A DNA stretch of 64,000 nt, from assembly GCA_028015205.1 (NCBI GenBank), contig CM051518.1, forward strand, positions 30,780,001 through 30,844,000, read 5' to 3'. This document shows positions 1-11,218 of the stretch, piece by piece. Position 1 is the stretch's first letter, and each line of letters begins with the position of its first letter. Made by a program: the position numbers and the translations under genes. The notes beneath the pieces are model-generated. The model was given only the letters and a program-made list of their open reading frames with translations, was not told where the DNA came from and searched no databases. This stretch comes from Mytilisepta virgata. Taxonomy: Eukaryota > Mollusca > Bivalvia > Mytilida > Mytilidae.

Positions 1-1575
1 TTAAAGATGTTATAGACCCTAGTGTACCCGGAATGTGCCTCTGCAAGAAGAAAGCAGGTTCAAGATCTAACCAACGGCAACATAAAAGTTGTCTTTCGTA
101 AAATGTATACAAATTGATAATTTTAGCATAAATTTTGTAGTAATTTGCCACCACATCTTATTAGGATTACCGTTCAATGTAATTGATTCCCTAATATAAA
201 TCAACGCGGTGGTCGTCCAGATGCTTCAGCTGTGGGAAAACAATTAAAGTGCTTGACTAGGATTACTTGTAACAGTTTGAAAATACAGGCTTGTTGAAAT
301 AAACAAACGGAAACAAAGTCAGAATTAACAACACGGAAAAAGAGCAATGTTTATATTCTACGTATACATAGGATTAAAATCATTAGCATGTTACATTAAC
401 ACATAATTACTTTGTCAAAAACTTAATTCAATTTAGAAAGAAAATAATCAACCATTGAAAGATGGGTTGTGTTCAAGTTACGTCCTAAGGAAATCCATTT
501 AATTGTGATCTGCTGCAGATTCTAAATATTTAACTTTGGACAGAAAAGGTTTTGTAAATGATATTCAATCAATTTAAAGGTTCACTGTTCTTTTTCAGAC
601 GAAAATAAATAGTTTGATGAGAAGAATAAGGGATCACACATTGTTGTAAGATGTATTGCAGACTGCAAAAGACGTGGAGTCTTTATAGCAAAATTTAAAA
701 AGATCTGGTTCAGTAAACTGTTGTAAGTGGTAAACAATTTTATCATCTGAATATTTTCAAACAGTATCAATTTAATATCATTATTTTGTGTTCGACTTCC
801 TTTCAAAATGTAAAAAAAAATATTTTCCCTCTCGGAAACCAATAGACCGACTTTCATTGTGGCAAAGCTAGGTCTCCTCACCAACCAAAATGGTTAACGC
901 TGTCCTGTCGCAGCTAAAGTTTCCGGTAGTTTGAGCTAGGGGTCTAATAAAAAAATTGTTGATAAATCGATCCTGGCTGAAATCATGTCCAAAATAATAA
1001 ATCCGAATTGGAGGAAGTCTATACGCCTCCAATCATGCTCATGCGTTTCTGGGCATGAAAAGAATGTTTTAATATAGAAATCCCGACATAACACGAAATA
1101 AGAATTGCAAACAGCCATTGCTAGTAAGCAAGGAATATTCTGTGAGTTATTCATTTTACAATGTATCATTATTATTTTTTTGAAGTAGTAGAATATGTGG
1201 CAACAAAATACCAATAATGCGACATAAGAAAAATCTGTGATTTCTCTTAAACTAGAGGCCATGTCGCTCGCCTGGCAATCAAAATATCTTTCAATTTTTA
1301 TTTTTCAAAAGCAAGTAAAGTTAAGAAAACACAACATGATATATGTCAGTTCTTTTTATCAGACAAAACTGGAAGTTGACCAGTCAGAAACAAAAAATGC
1401 CCATGGTTGGCATGTTTGCTTCCCCACCAGAACGAACTACTAGTATGCAGACTATATATAAACACCCTCCCATAGATGCATGTATTAATTTCCAATTCTA
1501 GAGTTTTGATATTTGATGAAATAAAAAATTAGAAATAACCATTACCACCATGTAAGATGAATCAAAAGGACGATT
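1..1575. other. no recognisable gene
   Basis: AT-rich sequence with only short open frames that show no family resemblance or codon pattern. A TATA-like stretch near 1453-1460 has no convincing downstream gene. I see nothing I can name here. Confidence 0.5.
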
Positions 1576-3225
1576 GAGCTACAGATAAGGTTTGACATAC
1601 TCACAAGTCTTCACCATTGAGCTACAGATAAGGTTTGACCTATACTAACAAGTATTCACTATTGAGCTACAGATAAGGTTTGATCTATACTAACAAGTCT
1701 TCACCATTGAGCCACAGATAAGGTTTGACCTATACTAACAAGTATTCACCATTGAGCCACAGATACGGTTTGATCTATACTAACAAGTCTTCACCATTGA
1801 GCCACAGATAAGGTTTGACCTATACTAACAAGTCTTCACCATTGAGCCACAGATAAGGTTTGATCTATACTAACAAGTATTCACCATTGAGCCACAGATA
1901 AGGTTTGATCTTCTATACTAACAAGTCTTCACCATTGAGCTACAGATAATGTTTGACCTATACTAACAAGTCTTCACTATTGAGCCACAGATAAGGTTTG
2001 ACCTATACTAACAAGTCTTCACCATTGAACCACAGATACGGTTTGATCTATACTAACAAGTCTTTACCATTGAGCTACAGAGAAGGTTTGACCTATACTA
2101 ACAAGCCTTCACCATTGAGCCACAGATAAGGTTTGATCTATACTAACAAGTCTTCACCATTGAGCCACAGATAAGGTTTGACCTATACTAACAAGTCTTC
2201 ACCATTGAGCCACACATAAGGTTTGATCTATACTAACAAGTCTTCACCATTGAGCCACAGATAAGGTTTGACCTATACTAACAAGTCTTCACCATTGAGC
2301 TACAGATAAGGTTTGATCTATACTAACAAGTCTTCACCATTGAGCCAGAGATAAGGTTTGACCTATACTAACAAGTCTTCACCATTGAGCCACACATAAG
2401 GTTTGATCTAGACTAACAAGTCTTCACCATTGAGCCACAGATAAGGTTTGACCTATACTAACAAGTCTTCACCATTGAGCCACAGATACGGTTTGATCTA
2501 TACTAACAAGTCTTTACCATTGAGCTACAGATTAGGTTTGACCTATACTAACAAGCCTTCACCATTGAGCCACAGATAAGGTTTGATCTATACTAACAAG
2601 TCTTCACCATTGAGCTACAGATAAGGTTTGACCTATACAAACAAGTCTTCACCATTGAGCCAGAGATAAGGTTTGACCTATACTAACAAGTCTTCACCAT
2701 TGAGCTACACATAAGGTTTGATCTATACTAACAAGTCTTCACCATTGAGCCACAGATAAGGTTTGACCTATACTAACAAGTCTTCACTATTGAGCCACAG
2801 ATACGGTTTGATCTATACTAACAAGTCTTCACCATTGAGCCACAGATAAGGTTTGATCTATACTAACAAGTCTTCACCATTGAGCCACAGATAAGGTTTG
2901 ACCTATACTAACAAGTCTTCACCATTGAGCCACAGATACGGTTTGATCTATACTAACAAGTATTCACCATTGAGCCACAGATACGGTTTGATCTATACTA
3001 ACAAGTATTCACCATTGAGCCACAGATAAGGTTTGATCTATACTAACAAGTCTTCACCATTGAGCCACAGATACGGTTTGATCTATACTAACAAGTATTC
3101 ACCATTGAGCTACAGATAAGGTTTGATCTATACTAACAAGTCTTCACCATTGAGCTACAGATAAGGTTTGATCTATACTAACAAGTCTTCACCATTGAGC
3201 TACAGATAAGGTTTGATCTATACTA
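1576..3225. repeat. 45-bp tandem satellite, about 37 copies
   Basis: The unit runs through TTCACCATTGAGCCACAGAT, then AAGGTTTGAYCTATACTAAC and AAGTC, 45 bp in all. Copies differ at a few diagnostic sites: GACCT/GATCT, AGATAAGG/AGATACGG, GAGCC/GAGCT, TCTTC/TATTC. Rare variants recur at fixed distances: CTTTACCAT near 2063 and 2513 (450 bp, 10 units), AAGCCTT near 2105 and 2555 (450 bp), CCAGAGATAAG near 2346 and 2661 (315 bp, 7 units). This is higher-order structure made by block duplication. One unit near 1910 has a 3-bp insertion. No open frame of note crosses the array. Confidence 0.97.
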
Positions 3226-4182
3226 GCGTGTCATAAACCGAGGAAGAATTAATTCATTAAAATTTCAATCTTAGAATGTTTAATGTAAACTTCTTAAAGA
3301 TCCAGTTCGGCTCATTTTTACCGAACGGTTTCGAACGGTTCCAATTTCTTTTTATTAACTTTTTCATGCACGGATTCAGTTTTGCATGGATTTCAAAGAA
3401 TCAACATCTGTTTTTTCTATCTGCTCGTGAGCAAGGTCATATGAGCCATTTTAACTTTAATTTTTTTTTATTTGTTATCATTTATATTTAGTTTTATCAA
3501 ACGTTTATTTTTTATACGTTTTAGACCCTTTAACATCGTCGGAAACCCACGATTGGCCGCGCTTACGCTTATGTAGCAAAGCGCAAGCGCGACCGGCCAT
3601 GGGTTTCCGACGATGCCCTTTTATCGGTTCACCATACCTTATATATTCCTTGGATTATATTGTCGTCTGAACTGTTTTGCAATACATATTTATTTGAACC
3701 TCAAGTCCTAAGATTCATCAACAGGCCGAAACCAATCAGTTCGTAGTAATGACTACATCGAACCGTTGAACTGCTGATTCTCCAAGTCTTGTTTTCCTTT
3801 ATTTTATAGGTAGACGCATCAAATTCTCTGATAACGGTTTTCTAATTTTCTTAGCACAAACATGTTCATTATACAGGTGGCTGAATTAGATTCAGGGTGT
3901 AGTTTGGAGGAACAATGAATACCGGGTATTTTAATCAGAGTTCTGGTGATTCAGTTCCCTTGCGCAAAGTCGACCTCACCTGGACGTTTTGTTTTCAAAT
4001 AAGGTTCGTTTAGCATTTTAATAGTACTTTACTATGCAGAATGTTACTATTTGATAAGGTAAAAGACTGAGTGATGTGCGTGAGAAACTAATGTTATACT
4101 AAACTACATATATTAAGAGTTCTTATCACAAAAACATGCATTTTGTTATGTCGAAAGTTTTTTCTCTTAAGTTATAACATTT
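3226..4182. other. intergenic; one foldback, otherwise unassigned
   Basis: Apart from the foldback at 3534-3615 I see no gene or named repeat. A short open frame at 3276-3491 is phenylalanine-rich, low-complexity translation and is not believable as a gene. Confidence 0.5.
3534..3615. repeat. GC-rich foldback (imperfect palindrome)
   Basis: The left arm begins CATCGTCGGAAACCCA and the right arm ends TGGGTTTCCGACGATG, so the outer 16 bp are exactly complementary. The inner arms (GGCCGCGCTTACGCTT and its near complement) continue with small mismatches around a short centre near 3575. The GC content is far above the surroundings. It could be a tiny MITE or a terminal hairpin of a larger decayed element. 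Confidence 0.85.
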
Positions 4183-5062
4183 TAGCTCACCTTGCCAAAG
4201 GCAATGTGAGCTTTTGACATCACTTGACCGTCCGTCGTCCGTCCGTCGTCCGTCCATCTGTAAACATTTACATTTTCATCTTCTCTTCTGAAACCCCTGG
4301 ACCTATTAAACTGAAACTTGGCCTGTAGCTTCTATGGAAGGTCCTTCACAAAGTTTGCATAAATCATCCCGGTCCGTGAAACAAAATAGCCGCTATCAGC
4401 ATTTACATGTTCTGAATGGTCGAAATTTAAAACTTCTTCTCTGAAACCGTAAAACCAAATCAACTGATTTTTGGTATGGAGCATCTATGGAAAGTCCTTT
4501 ACAAAGTTTGCATAACTCATCCAGGTCCGTGAAACAAAATGGCCGCCATGAGCATTTACATGTTCTGATTGGTTAAAATTTAAAACTTCTTCTTCTCTGA
4601 AACCGTAAAGCCAAATGGACTGATTTTTGGTATGGAGCATCTATGGAAGGTCCTTTACAAAGTTTGCATAAATCATCACGGACCGTGAAACAAAATGGCC
4701 GCCATGAGCATTTACATGTTCTGATTGGTCGAAATGTAAAAACTTCTTCTCCTCTGAAACCGTAAAGCCAAATGAACTGATTTTTGATATGGAACATCTA
4801 TGGAAGGTCCTTTACATAATTTGCATAAATCATCCCGGTCCGTGAAACAAAATGGCCGCCAAAAACCTTTATATGTTCTGATTGATCGAAATTTAAAACT
4901 TCTTCTCTGAAAGCGTTTGGCCAATGAACTTATACTTGGTATGAAGCATTTATAGAAGATCATTTACAAAGTTTCCAGAAATCAATCTAGTCTATCAAAT
5001 CAAGTCAAAGGTTTGTGACTGCAAGGTGAGCGATACAGACTCAGCCCACTGAACCTCTTGTT
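4183..5062 (-). mobile_element. AGCTCACC-family dispersed element, copy A
   Basis: One of five related insertions in the window. In reverse orientation it ends with TTTAGCTCACCTTGCC plus a GTCCGTCGTCC microsatellite at the left. At the right it ends with GCAAGGTGAGCGATACAG followed by CTCTTG. The body is about four imperfect repeats of 150-160 bp, each containing a CTTCTCTGAAACCGTAAA-type motif (near 4428, 4580, 4738 and 4897). No protein is encoded; the short open frames are the repeats read through. The class is unknown, and non-autonomous DNA element is my inference. Confidence 0.75.
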
Positions 5063-5435
5063 TCTTTATTTAATTAAAAAAAAAACAATCATGGCATCCT
5101 TTTTCTTATTTTTTGTTGATGTCTCAGTTTAAAACGACTTAAAAAATCTTCAATTATATGCATCTATCGGAAATGTTTGACTGTTCAAAGGATTGTTTCC
5201 AGTAAGAGAAAAAAGAAATAAAAACTTTTAATTGAAAATGTAATTAACAATCAACCCATAACACCACACAAGTATAAAATATCTGCTAAATAACCTCAAT
5301 CGTACGTCATTATACATCACATGTAACAGTTTTATGACATATGAAATTCCAACAGTATGTTGCAACTTGTATAAATACTTAAAATACGTCAGTATGAGAG
5401 GCATTCTTTCATACTTAATTTAAATAAATAAAATA

Positions 5436-5956
5436 TTCGGGCGCATTGCATTTCCGGAATTTTTTTTAAGAAAGTTTTTTTTTTTCATTTCCGCACTAAT
5501 TATCCTGTCCATTTTCTCAGGTCAGGCATTGATTAATTCAAATCAATATAGGATTTCTACAAGTTGATTAACCCTTTGACTTCAACGAGTTTTTACTCAC
5601 TAAATGTGTTCACTATATTTTGAATTGGAATTTTTGTCATTCTGCAAAATGGAATTTTTTTCTCAGAGACAAATAGGGGAAACCTTGTTTAATTTTGGAT
5701 GTATTTTAATATTGAAAGTCTCATATTTTGAAGTAATGTGATGTTTATTGATGTAGCTGGGAAAAACCATGTAAAGCCAGTGTAAAACTAGACTCATACA
5801 GAAGAGAAGGTTATCGTCAAAAGTAAAACTTTGCATAGTCACGATGGCAGTGAACGAAAGGTCGAGGCACAATAGCTTTGTGTGCAGGAAACACTCTGGT
5901 AATATAAAAAAAAATGCGGAAAAGTTTTTTTTCGAGCGGAAATGCAATGCACCGAA
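5436..5956. mobile_element. 521-bp element with about 21-bp terminal inverted repeats
   Basis: The left end TTCGGGCGCATTGCATTTCC and the right end GGAAATGCAATGCACCGAA are inverted copies with one or two differences. Poly-A/T tracts lie just inside both ends (AAGTTTTTTTT motifs). No transposase frame lies between them. It looks like a MITE or internally deleted DNA transposon; the superfamily cannot be assigned from the ends alone. Confidence 0.7.
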
Positions 5957-6113
5957 ATAATGGTTCAGACTCTTTTTCGATATTATCGAAATAAAAAAAA
6001 AGAAAAATATTTTAAATTGAAAAACAAACCCAGTTTTTCTACACTATACGCAGCCAAAGCCAAACTTTTTGCATTCCTTCTTAAATGGAAATAAATAATA
6101 CAGTCTAATTGAC

Positions 6114-6119
6114 TTTATT
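6114..6119 (-). terminator. candidate poly(A) signal for the F-box gene
   Basis: AATAAA on the minus strand, about 270 nt beyond the stop codon at 6391-6393. Other A-rich variants are nearby, so the choice is tentative. Confidence 0.4.
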
Positions 6120-6390
6120 TGAACATATGAATTAATACAATTCACGAAACATGGAATCGAAATGAAATCGCTGAGATCTTTCTTTCATATGGATATATAT
6201 ACATATATTCATAAATGTATGAAGACAATATCAAATATATAAAAAAGTACAATCATAGAAAATAAAATAAGCATACAAGCATGTAAAACACAGGTATAAA
6301 TATATAATTGTATGTTCCATTCCAATACATATTTGCATTTGATAACAGATTGGACGGACATTTACACCCGAAACGTTATAGTGCTCTATG

Positions 6391-7473
6391 TCAGTCTTCA
6401 ATTGGACAGATGTAAGGTTTGGGTGGAAAATCATGACTCCATCGAACAAATTCCTTTGGATGTACAATCTGTAAGGATGTACATAATGCTGTCATATCTT
6501 GCTCAATTCCTCTAATAAACAACTTTACATTTGGACACTGTCCTAAGTTGACGGCAATCAGCTGTGGACAGTTGTTCAGATGTAATCGCTGGACATCGTA
6601 ACATCCATACATGTTTAAGAACTTCATTGGCGGTGCTTGTATCGCGACGTTACTGATCCGCCTGCATTTCTCAAGATTCAGGTGAGCAATATTTGTACAT
6701 CCAGCCAACACCATTTTTAATGTATAGTCGGTCATCTGACATCGATATAAAACAACGGTTTTGGCAAGAGGTGTGGAAATACACAGAAGGTTCACATTAC
6801 AGTCGAATAAACGAAGAAATCCGATGGCATTCATTGCATGGATGACACAGGAATCAAGATTTAGCTGATCGTCGCTACAAAGATTCATTTCTATAGAATC
6901 TATACTTACACATTGAATGGTTAGCGTTTTCAAAGCTGGCATACCGACTAGGGCTATCCTACATAAATGATTTGCTGTGACATACATATGATTTAGAGTG
7001 ACGATGTCAGTTTCAGATTCTACATGGATAAACCTCAACGTTGGACTTCTCACGTGCAAAGTTTCACACGCAAAATCGCTAAGGAGACAAAGTTCCTGTA
7101 GATTTGGAATTGTGTACTCATCAAGTGTCAGGCTATCATGGGATATACACCCTATTCTAAGACACATCAATTTATCATTACTTCTTAGTGTTTCTCTGAA
7201 GGAACGCATGTCAATCTCTTCACACTGATTTAGTTCTAGGAATGTCAATCGCTGGCTTTTGACCTTCAGAGTTCTCAGGACGTTGCTGCCATTGACAATG
7301 ATCTTCCTGAGATGATCTGATGTAACCTCTAAATGTTCGATCGACTCCAGTCCATCGTCAACAGTTAAGAATCGAAGAGATGGGATTTCTAGACTAACAA
7401 ATGTAACATTCCACAGGCTGTAGAGGCAAACCTTTACCAATGAATCTGACAACAATCTAACCCCATGCAGAAA
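6391..7473 (-). CDS. F-box/LRR protein, exon 2 (leucine-rich repeats, C-terminus)
   Basis: Terminal coding exon of 361 codons ending in TGA. The acceptor is TTTCAG|TTTCTGCATGGG at 7473/7474, and the phase matches the donor of exon 1 at 10364. The translation holds a run of leucine-rich repeats of the cysteine-containing F-box type. Examples are the segments LEIPSLRFLTV, LTFLELNQCEEID, LRLFDCNVNLLCIS, TNIAHLNLEKCRRIS and PQLIAVNLGQCPNVKLF. Such repeats form the curved substrate-binding surface of SCF ubiquitin ligase receptors. The C-terminus after the last repeat is proline-rich (SHDFPPKPYICPIED). I do not recognise a specific FBXL orthologue, and the substrate is unknown. The frame is uninterrupted, which supports an active gene. 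Confidence 0.85.
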   Translation of the reverse strand, partial: FLHGVRLLSDSLVKVCLYSLWNVTFVSLEIPSLRFLTVDDGLESIEHLEVTSDHLRKIIVNGSNVLRTLKVKSQRLTFLELNQCEEIDMRSFRETLRSNDKLMCLRIGCISHDSLTLDEYTIPNLQELCLLSDFACETLHVRSPTLRFIHVESETDIVTLNHMYVTANHLCRIALVGMPALKTLTIQCVSIDSIEMNLCSDDQLNLDSCVIHAMNAIGFLRLFDCNVNLLCISTPLAKTVVLYRCQMTDYTLKMVLAGCTNIAHLNLEKCRRISNVAIQAPPMKFLNMYGCYDVQRLHLNNCPQLIAVNLGQCPNVKLFIRGIEQDMTALCTSLQIVHPKEFVRWSHDFPPKPYICPIED

Positions 7474-7715
7474 CTGAAATGGAAAAATTCGACTTAAACA
7501 TATGTCATGGTTTCATCTACTTCTATATCAATATTTGTATATTTTCACAAAAAGTCAAAGGTCACGTTACTTTGTGGATCAGGACGATATGTGACATTTC
7601 TAATTAAAACAGGTTAAATACTATAATTATATTTAGAAAGGTGGAAAGTGTTCTGGCCTACACGTCAAAAATTAATTACTACTATTTGATCATGTTTGAG
7701 CCCCCGAGAATTAGT

Positions 7716-7742
7716 GGGGTGGGGGTGGGGGTGGGGGGGGGG
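7716..7742 (+). other. G-quadruplex-forming G tract
   Basis: Four G runs (4, 5, 5 and 10 G) separated by single T residues, which is a very strong G4 pattern. It lies in the intron of the F-box gene, on the strand opposite to the transcript, so the RNA would carry the C-rich complement. Confidence 0.85.
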
Positions 7743-7795
7743 TGTGCTCGCGATATAATTGGTACTACGAGTGTGCCGCATTTAAGGGGCCCTTT

Positions 7796-8935
7796 ATAAG
7801 CTCACTGACCCAAAGGGCCATGTTAGCTATTGTCATCACTTGGCGTCCGTCGTCGTCGTAAAATTTCCTTTAAAGATCTCCTCTGAAACCACTGGGCCAA
7901 TTTGAACAAAACTTGGCAGTAATTGCCCTTAGGGGGTCCTCTTTCAGAATTATATGGGATGACCCCGAACGTCATCCAAGATGGCCACCAGAGCCGAACA
8001 TAGTTTAACATAGGACCCTAAGCGAAATTTACTTAAAGATCTTCTTGTCTGAAACCACTTGGCCAATTGGAACAAAACATAACAGGAATGATTGTTAGGT
8101 GGTCCTCTTTCAAAATTATCTCCGATGACCCCGCCCGTCATCCAAGATGGCCGCCAGGGCCGAACTTAGTTTAACATAGGACCCTATGGGAAATTTACTT
8201 AAAGATCTTCTTGTCTGAAACCACTTGGCCAGTTGGAAAAAAACTTGGCAGCAATGGTCCTTAGTTGGTTCTCTTTCAGAGCCGAACATAGTTTAACATA
8301 GGACCCTAAGCGAAATTTACTTAAAGATCTTCTTGTCTGAAACCACTTGGCCAATTGGAACAAAACATAACAGGAATGATTGTTAGGTGGTCCTCTTTCA
8401 AAATTATCTCCGATGACCCCGCCCGTCATCCAAGATGGCCGCCAGGGCCGAACTTAGTTTAACATAGGACCCTATGGGAAATTTACTTAAAGATCTTCTT
8501 GTCTGAAACCACTTGGCCAGTTGGAAAAAAACTTGGCAGCAATGGTCCTTAGTTGGTTCTCTTTCAGACTTGTATCCTATGAGTCGATCCGTCATCCAGG
8601 ATAGCCGCCAGAGTCGGACATAGTTTAACATAGGACCCTATGGAAAATTTACTTAAAGATCTTCTTGTCTGAAACCGCTTGGCGAATTGGAACAAAACTT
8701 GGTAGCAGTGGTCCTTAGTTGGTCCTCTTTCAGAATTATATCCGTAGACCCTGTCCACCATGCAAGATGGCTGCCAGAGCAGAATTTAGTTTAACATAGG
8801 ACCTAATGGGAAAGTTCACTGAATGATCTTCTTGTTTGAAACCAGTGAGCCAATTGACAGCAATGTTCCAGGCTGCCATTCAAGATGGACATAATCCAGG
8901 TGAGCAATACCGGCTGCTGTGAGCCTCTAGTTTTT
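7796..8935 (-). mobile_element. AGCTCACC-family dispersed element, copy B
   Basis: The left end has AAGCTCACTGACCC and the TCACTTGGCGTCCGTCGTCG microsatellite. The right end has CCAGGTGAGCAATACCGGCT followed by GTGAGCCTCTAG. Inside are about six repeats with the recurring themes AAGATCTTCTTGTCTGAAAC, CACTTGGCCAATTGGAAC, TAACATAGGACCCTA and CATCCAAGATGGCCGCCAG. The blocks around 7992-8200 and 8280-8490 are almost identical, so part of the element was recently duplicated inside itself. It lies in the intron of the F-box gene. Confidence 0.8.
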
Positions 8936-10363
8936 GTTCCCTATCATGATCAGGGTCATGATTTAGACCCAAGTCACGAACAGGCTTACTTTATAGACCG
9001 ATTATAATCTTGAAAGTATCAAATAGTGTGTCATGAACAAGATTACTTTATCGTCGCCCTAGGATCGTCGTTAAGACACGGCGTTAAGAATCAAAACGAG
9101 TAGAAAAATTCGATTTCGTCGTTCATCACATTACATAGTGTGTTCCTGGGTGTGTTACTGGCATCGCTTTGATGTCGCATGAACAGGGTAACATTTGAGT
9201 TCATAGTGTCAGTGATAGGGTATAATTTTCACACTTTTCAGTCATGAAAAGGTTCCGGTTTGAAAACTAATCTGCACACATATACCAGTTATATAACTAA
9301 GTACCCCCTCCCCTGCGGGTGTTTGAGTTAAAATGCAATACAACATTTTCAATGAGCAAGATGAAATGTTATGGCTTAGGCGCTAAATTAACATTAATTG
9401 ACAACTGGACCAAAAATCTACACGGCTATTCTTTTTATGCTTTTGTACGAAAATCCCATTACCACCATTCAGTGTGAACACCTTAAAATATTCTAGTCTA
9501 AATGCTTAGCAAAAATATCTTTAATATAAGGATCAAAGTTCATTGTCATATGAGGTTATGATGGTAATTGATGGTAATGCTTTTGCAACCCCGTAACAAC
9601 GACCATGTGCCTTTGTCAGAAGCTGACAAAATATATTCGTAAGGAAAGAAATCAGCGCCAACAATATCACGAAGGCACATTCTGAAGAAAAAAAATCTAT
9701 CATAAATTATACAAGCCTACATGAAACGATACAAAGTACGACCCAGATTTATTTGGTCTCAGTCAAATCAATATTGTATTGCACAGGAAATTAAAACCTA
9801 TTTATGCTGATCTAGCACTATGCAGACAATGACCAACAAACATGATTCAAGATAGCACTCTGCAATGTATATGCATTATCTTAAACCCATGTCATTAAAA
9901 GATGAAGACATTCTTTTTCGTGGTTTAAGTTAGAAGAGCAATTCAGGAAGAAACAACAGATTTTTGTCCTTTGAAAGCGTGATATTATTTAACATACTGA
10001 ATGGAAAAAATAAATCACAATAATCTATGCGTGGGAAAAAGTTAAGATGTTGATTTACCAGCTGTTGCTTTCTATTTACGTCAATGATAGTAAAATACGC
10101 ACAATAAAGATGTTGTAAATACTATGATTTTTCAAACCTAAATGGCCTTGATTACTTCCACATATAGTTATGAAACATGTAAATAAATCTTTGATTTTGA
10201 ATGAATCTTCTTCAGACACAAAACGCTTAATAAAAAAGCAAATTAAAAGCATATAAAAAACTAAAACAAAATATAAAATATATGTTCCTTTCTTTTTGTC
10301 ACGAATGGATTCTGTTTCAAGAATTAGTTCACCATATCCCTTCTTTCATATTAAATAGCTTAC
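8936..10363 (-). other. rest of the F-box gene intron
   Basis: AT-rich non-coding sequence between copy B and exon 1. I see no gene, RNA or clear repeat in it. Confidence 0.5.
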
Positions 10364-11218
10364 CTCGCAATCACTAACGCTGAGCTTCTTCAAACAAGGC
10401 AGCCGTTTTACAATATCCCATAGCTCATCTACTTCAATAGGAATGAAATGAATACAAAGAACTTTTATTAAGTGTATCCGGTTACTATGAACAATGTTTT
10501 TTGCAATTCCAAAACCTCTTGCAACGGCATCGTCGCTTCTTGGATCAATTAATCTAAGTCCCGAATTAATCTTCAGCTTCACGGTTTCTAGGAAGACTAG
10601 TCGAGACATGAACTTCTGAACTCCATTTGAGGTTATTCTCCAACAAGCATTGAGTGAAACTTCCTTCAGATTTGGAAAATAATTAACAATCTGTTCAAGT
10701 TCTATGTCGGTTAATTCGTAGCCGCCATTTATCTGAATCAGTTCGAGGTTTGTTAACACAGATAACTTGTGTAGTATTTCAGGAGTCCATAGGATTGGAA
10801 GACGAAGACTTCTTAAGTTTGTTAAAGTTGGTATTGACGAAAATATACTTCGAAACACAGGTGAACTTTCACGCCAGCTCAGCCTATGAACATGGTATCC
10901 ATAGTTACGAAAAATGGAGCAGAGCATAGTAAAATGCCAGACAGAAAAATAATTAGGATCAACATGGATATTTCTCCAGAGAATGCCATGAGACTGCAGT
11001 GTTTGTCGCCATTTTGTGCATACCATTGACAACAACGGTAATTCGTCTCTAAGTGGATGAAGATATCTAAATATTCGCGCCAAAAGTTCCTCTGGCAAAT
11101 CATTTATATTCTTCGCATTGAATTCATTATTTGAGTAAAAATATTGATGTTCACTGAATAAAGTTTTGAACATCATCTTCAGTCCGCTGCTCCATACGAA
11201 ATTAACCTCGATCCCCAT
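10364..11218 (-). CDS. F-box/LRR protein, exon 1 (F-box and first LRRs)
   Basis: The donor CGAG|GTAAGC at 10363/10364 is a good consensus. I chose the ATG at 11218 (MGIEVNFVW). The frame stays open a further 26 codons upstream, but only from a GTG, and an additional 5' exon cannot be excluded. A second in-frame ATG pair lies at about residues 15-16. A canonical F-box follows (INDLPEELLARIFRYL, then LPLLSMVCTKWRQ and LWRNIHVD); in known SCF complexes this segment binds SKP1. It continues into leucine-rich repeats (LRSLRLPILWTPEILHKL, LKEVSLNACWRITSNGVQKF, LKKLSVSDCE). Joined to exon 2 the protein has about 645 residues, a normal size for an FBXL-type ubiquitin ligase receptor. Confidence 0.85.

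Noticed and set aside
936..1262. 108-codon open frame near the window start
   Set aside because: Low-complexity, no recognisable domain, no splice or codon evidence; overlaps other random frames.
1576..3225. CRISPR array
   Set aside because: Units are contiguous 45-bp tandem copies without variable spacers, in animal DNA.
7823..8761. Series of short proteins with phrases such as [12 protein letters not shown]
   Set aside because: Translations of the internal repeats of a dispersed element, with no start context and no conservation.
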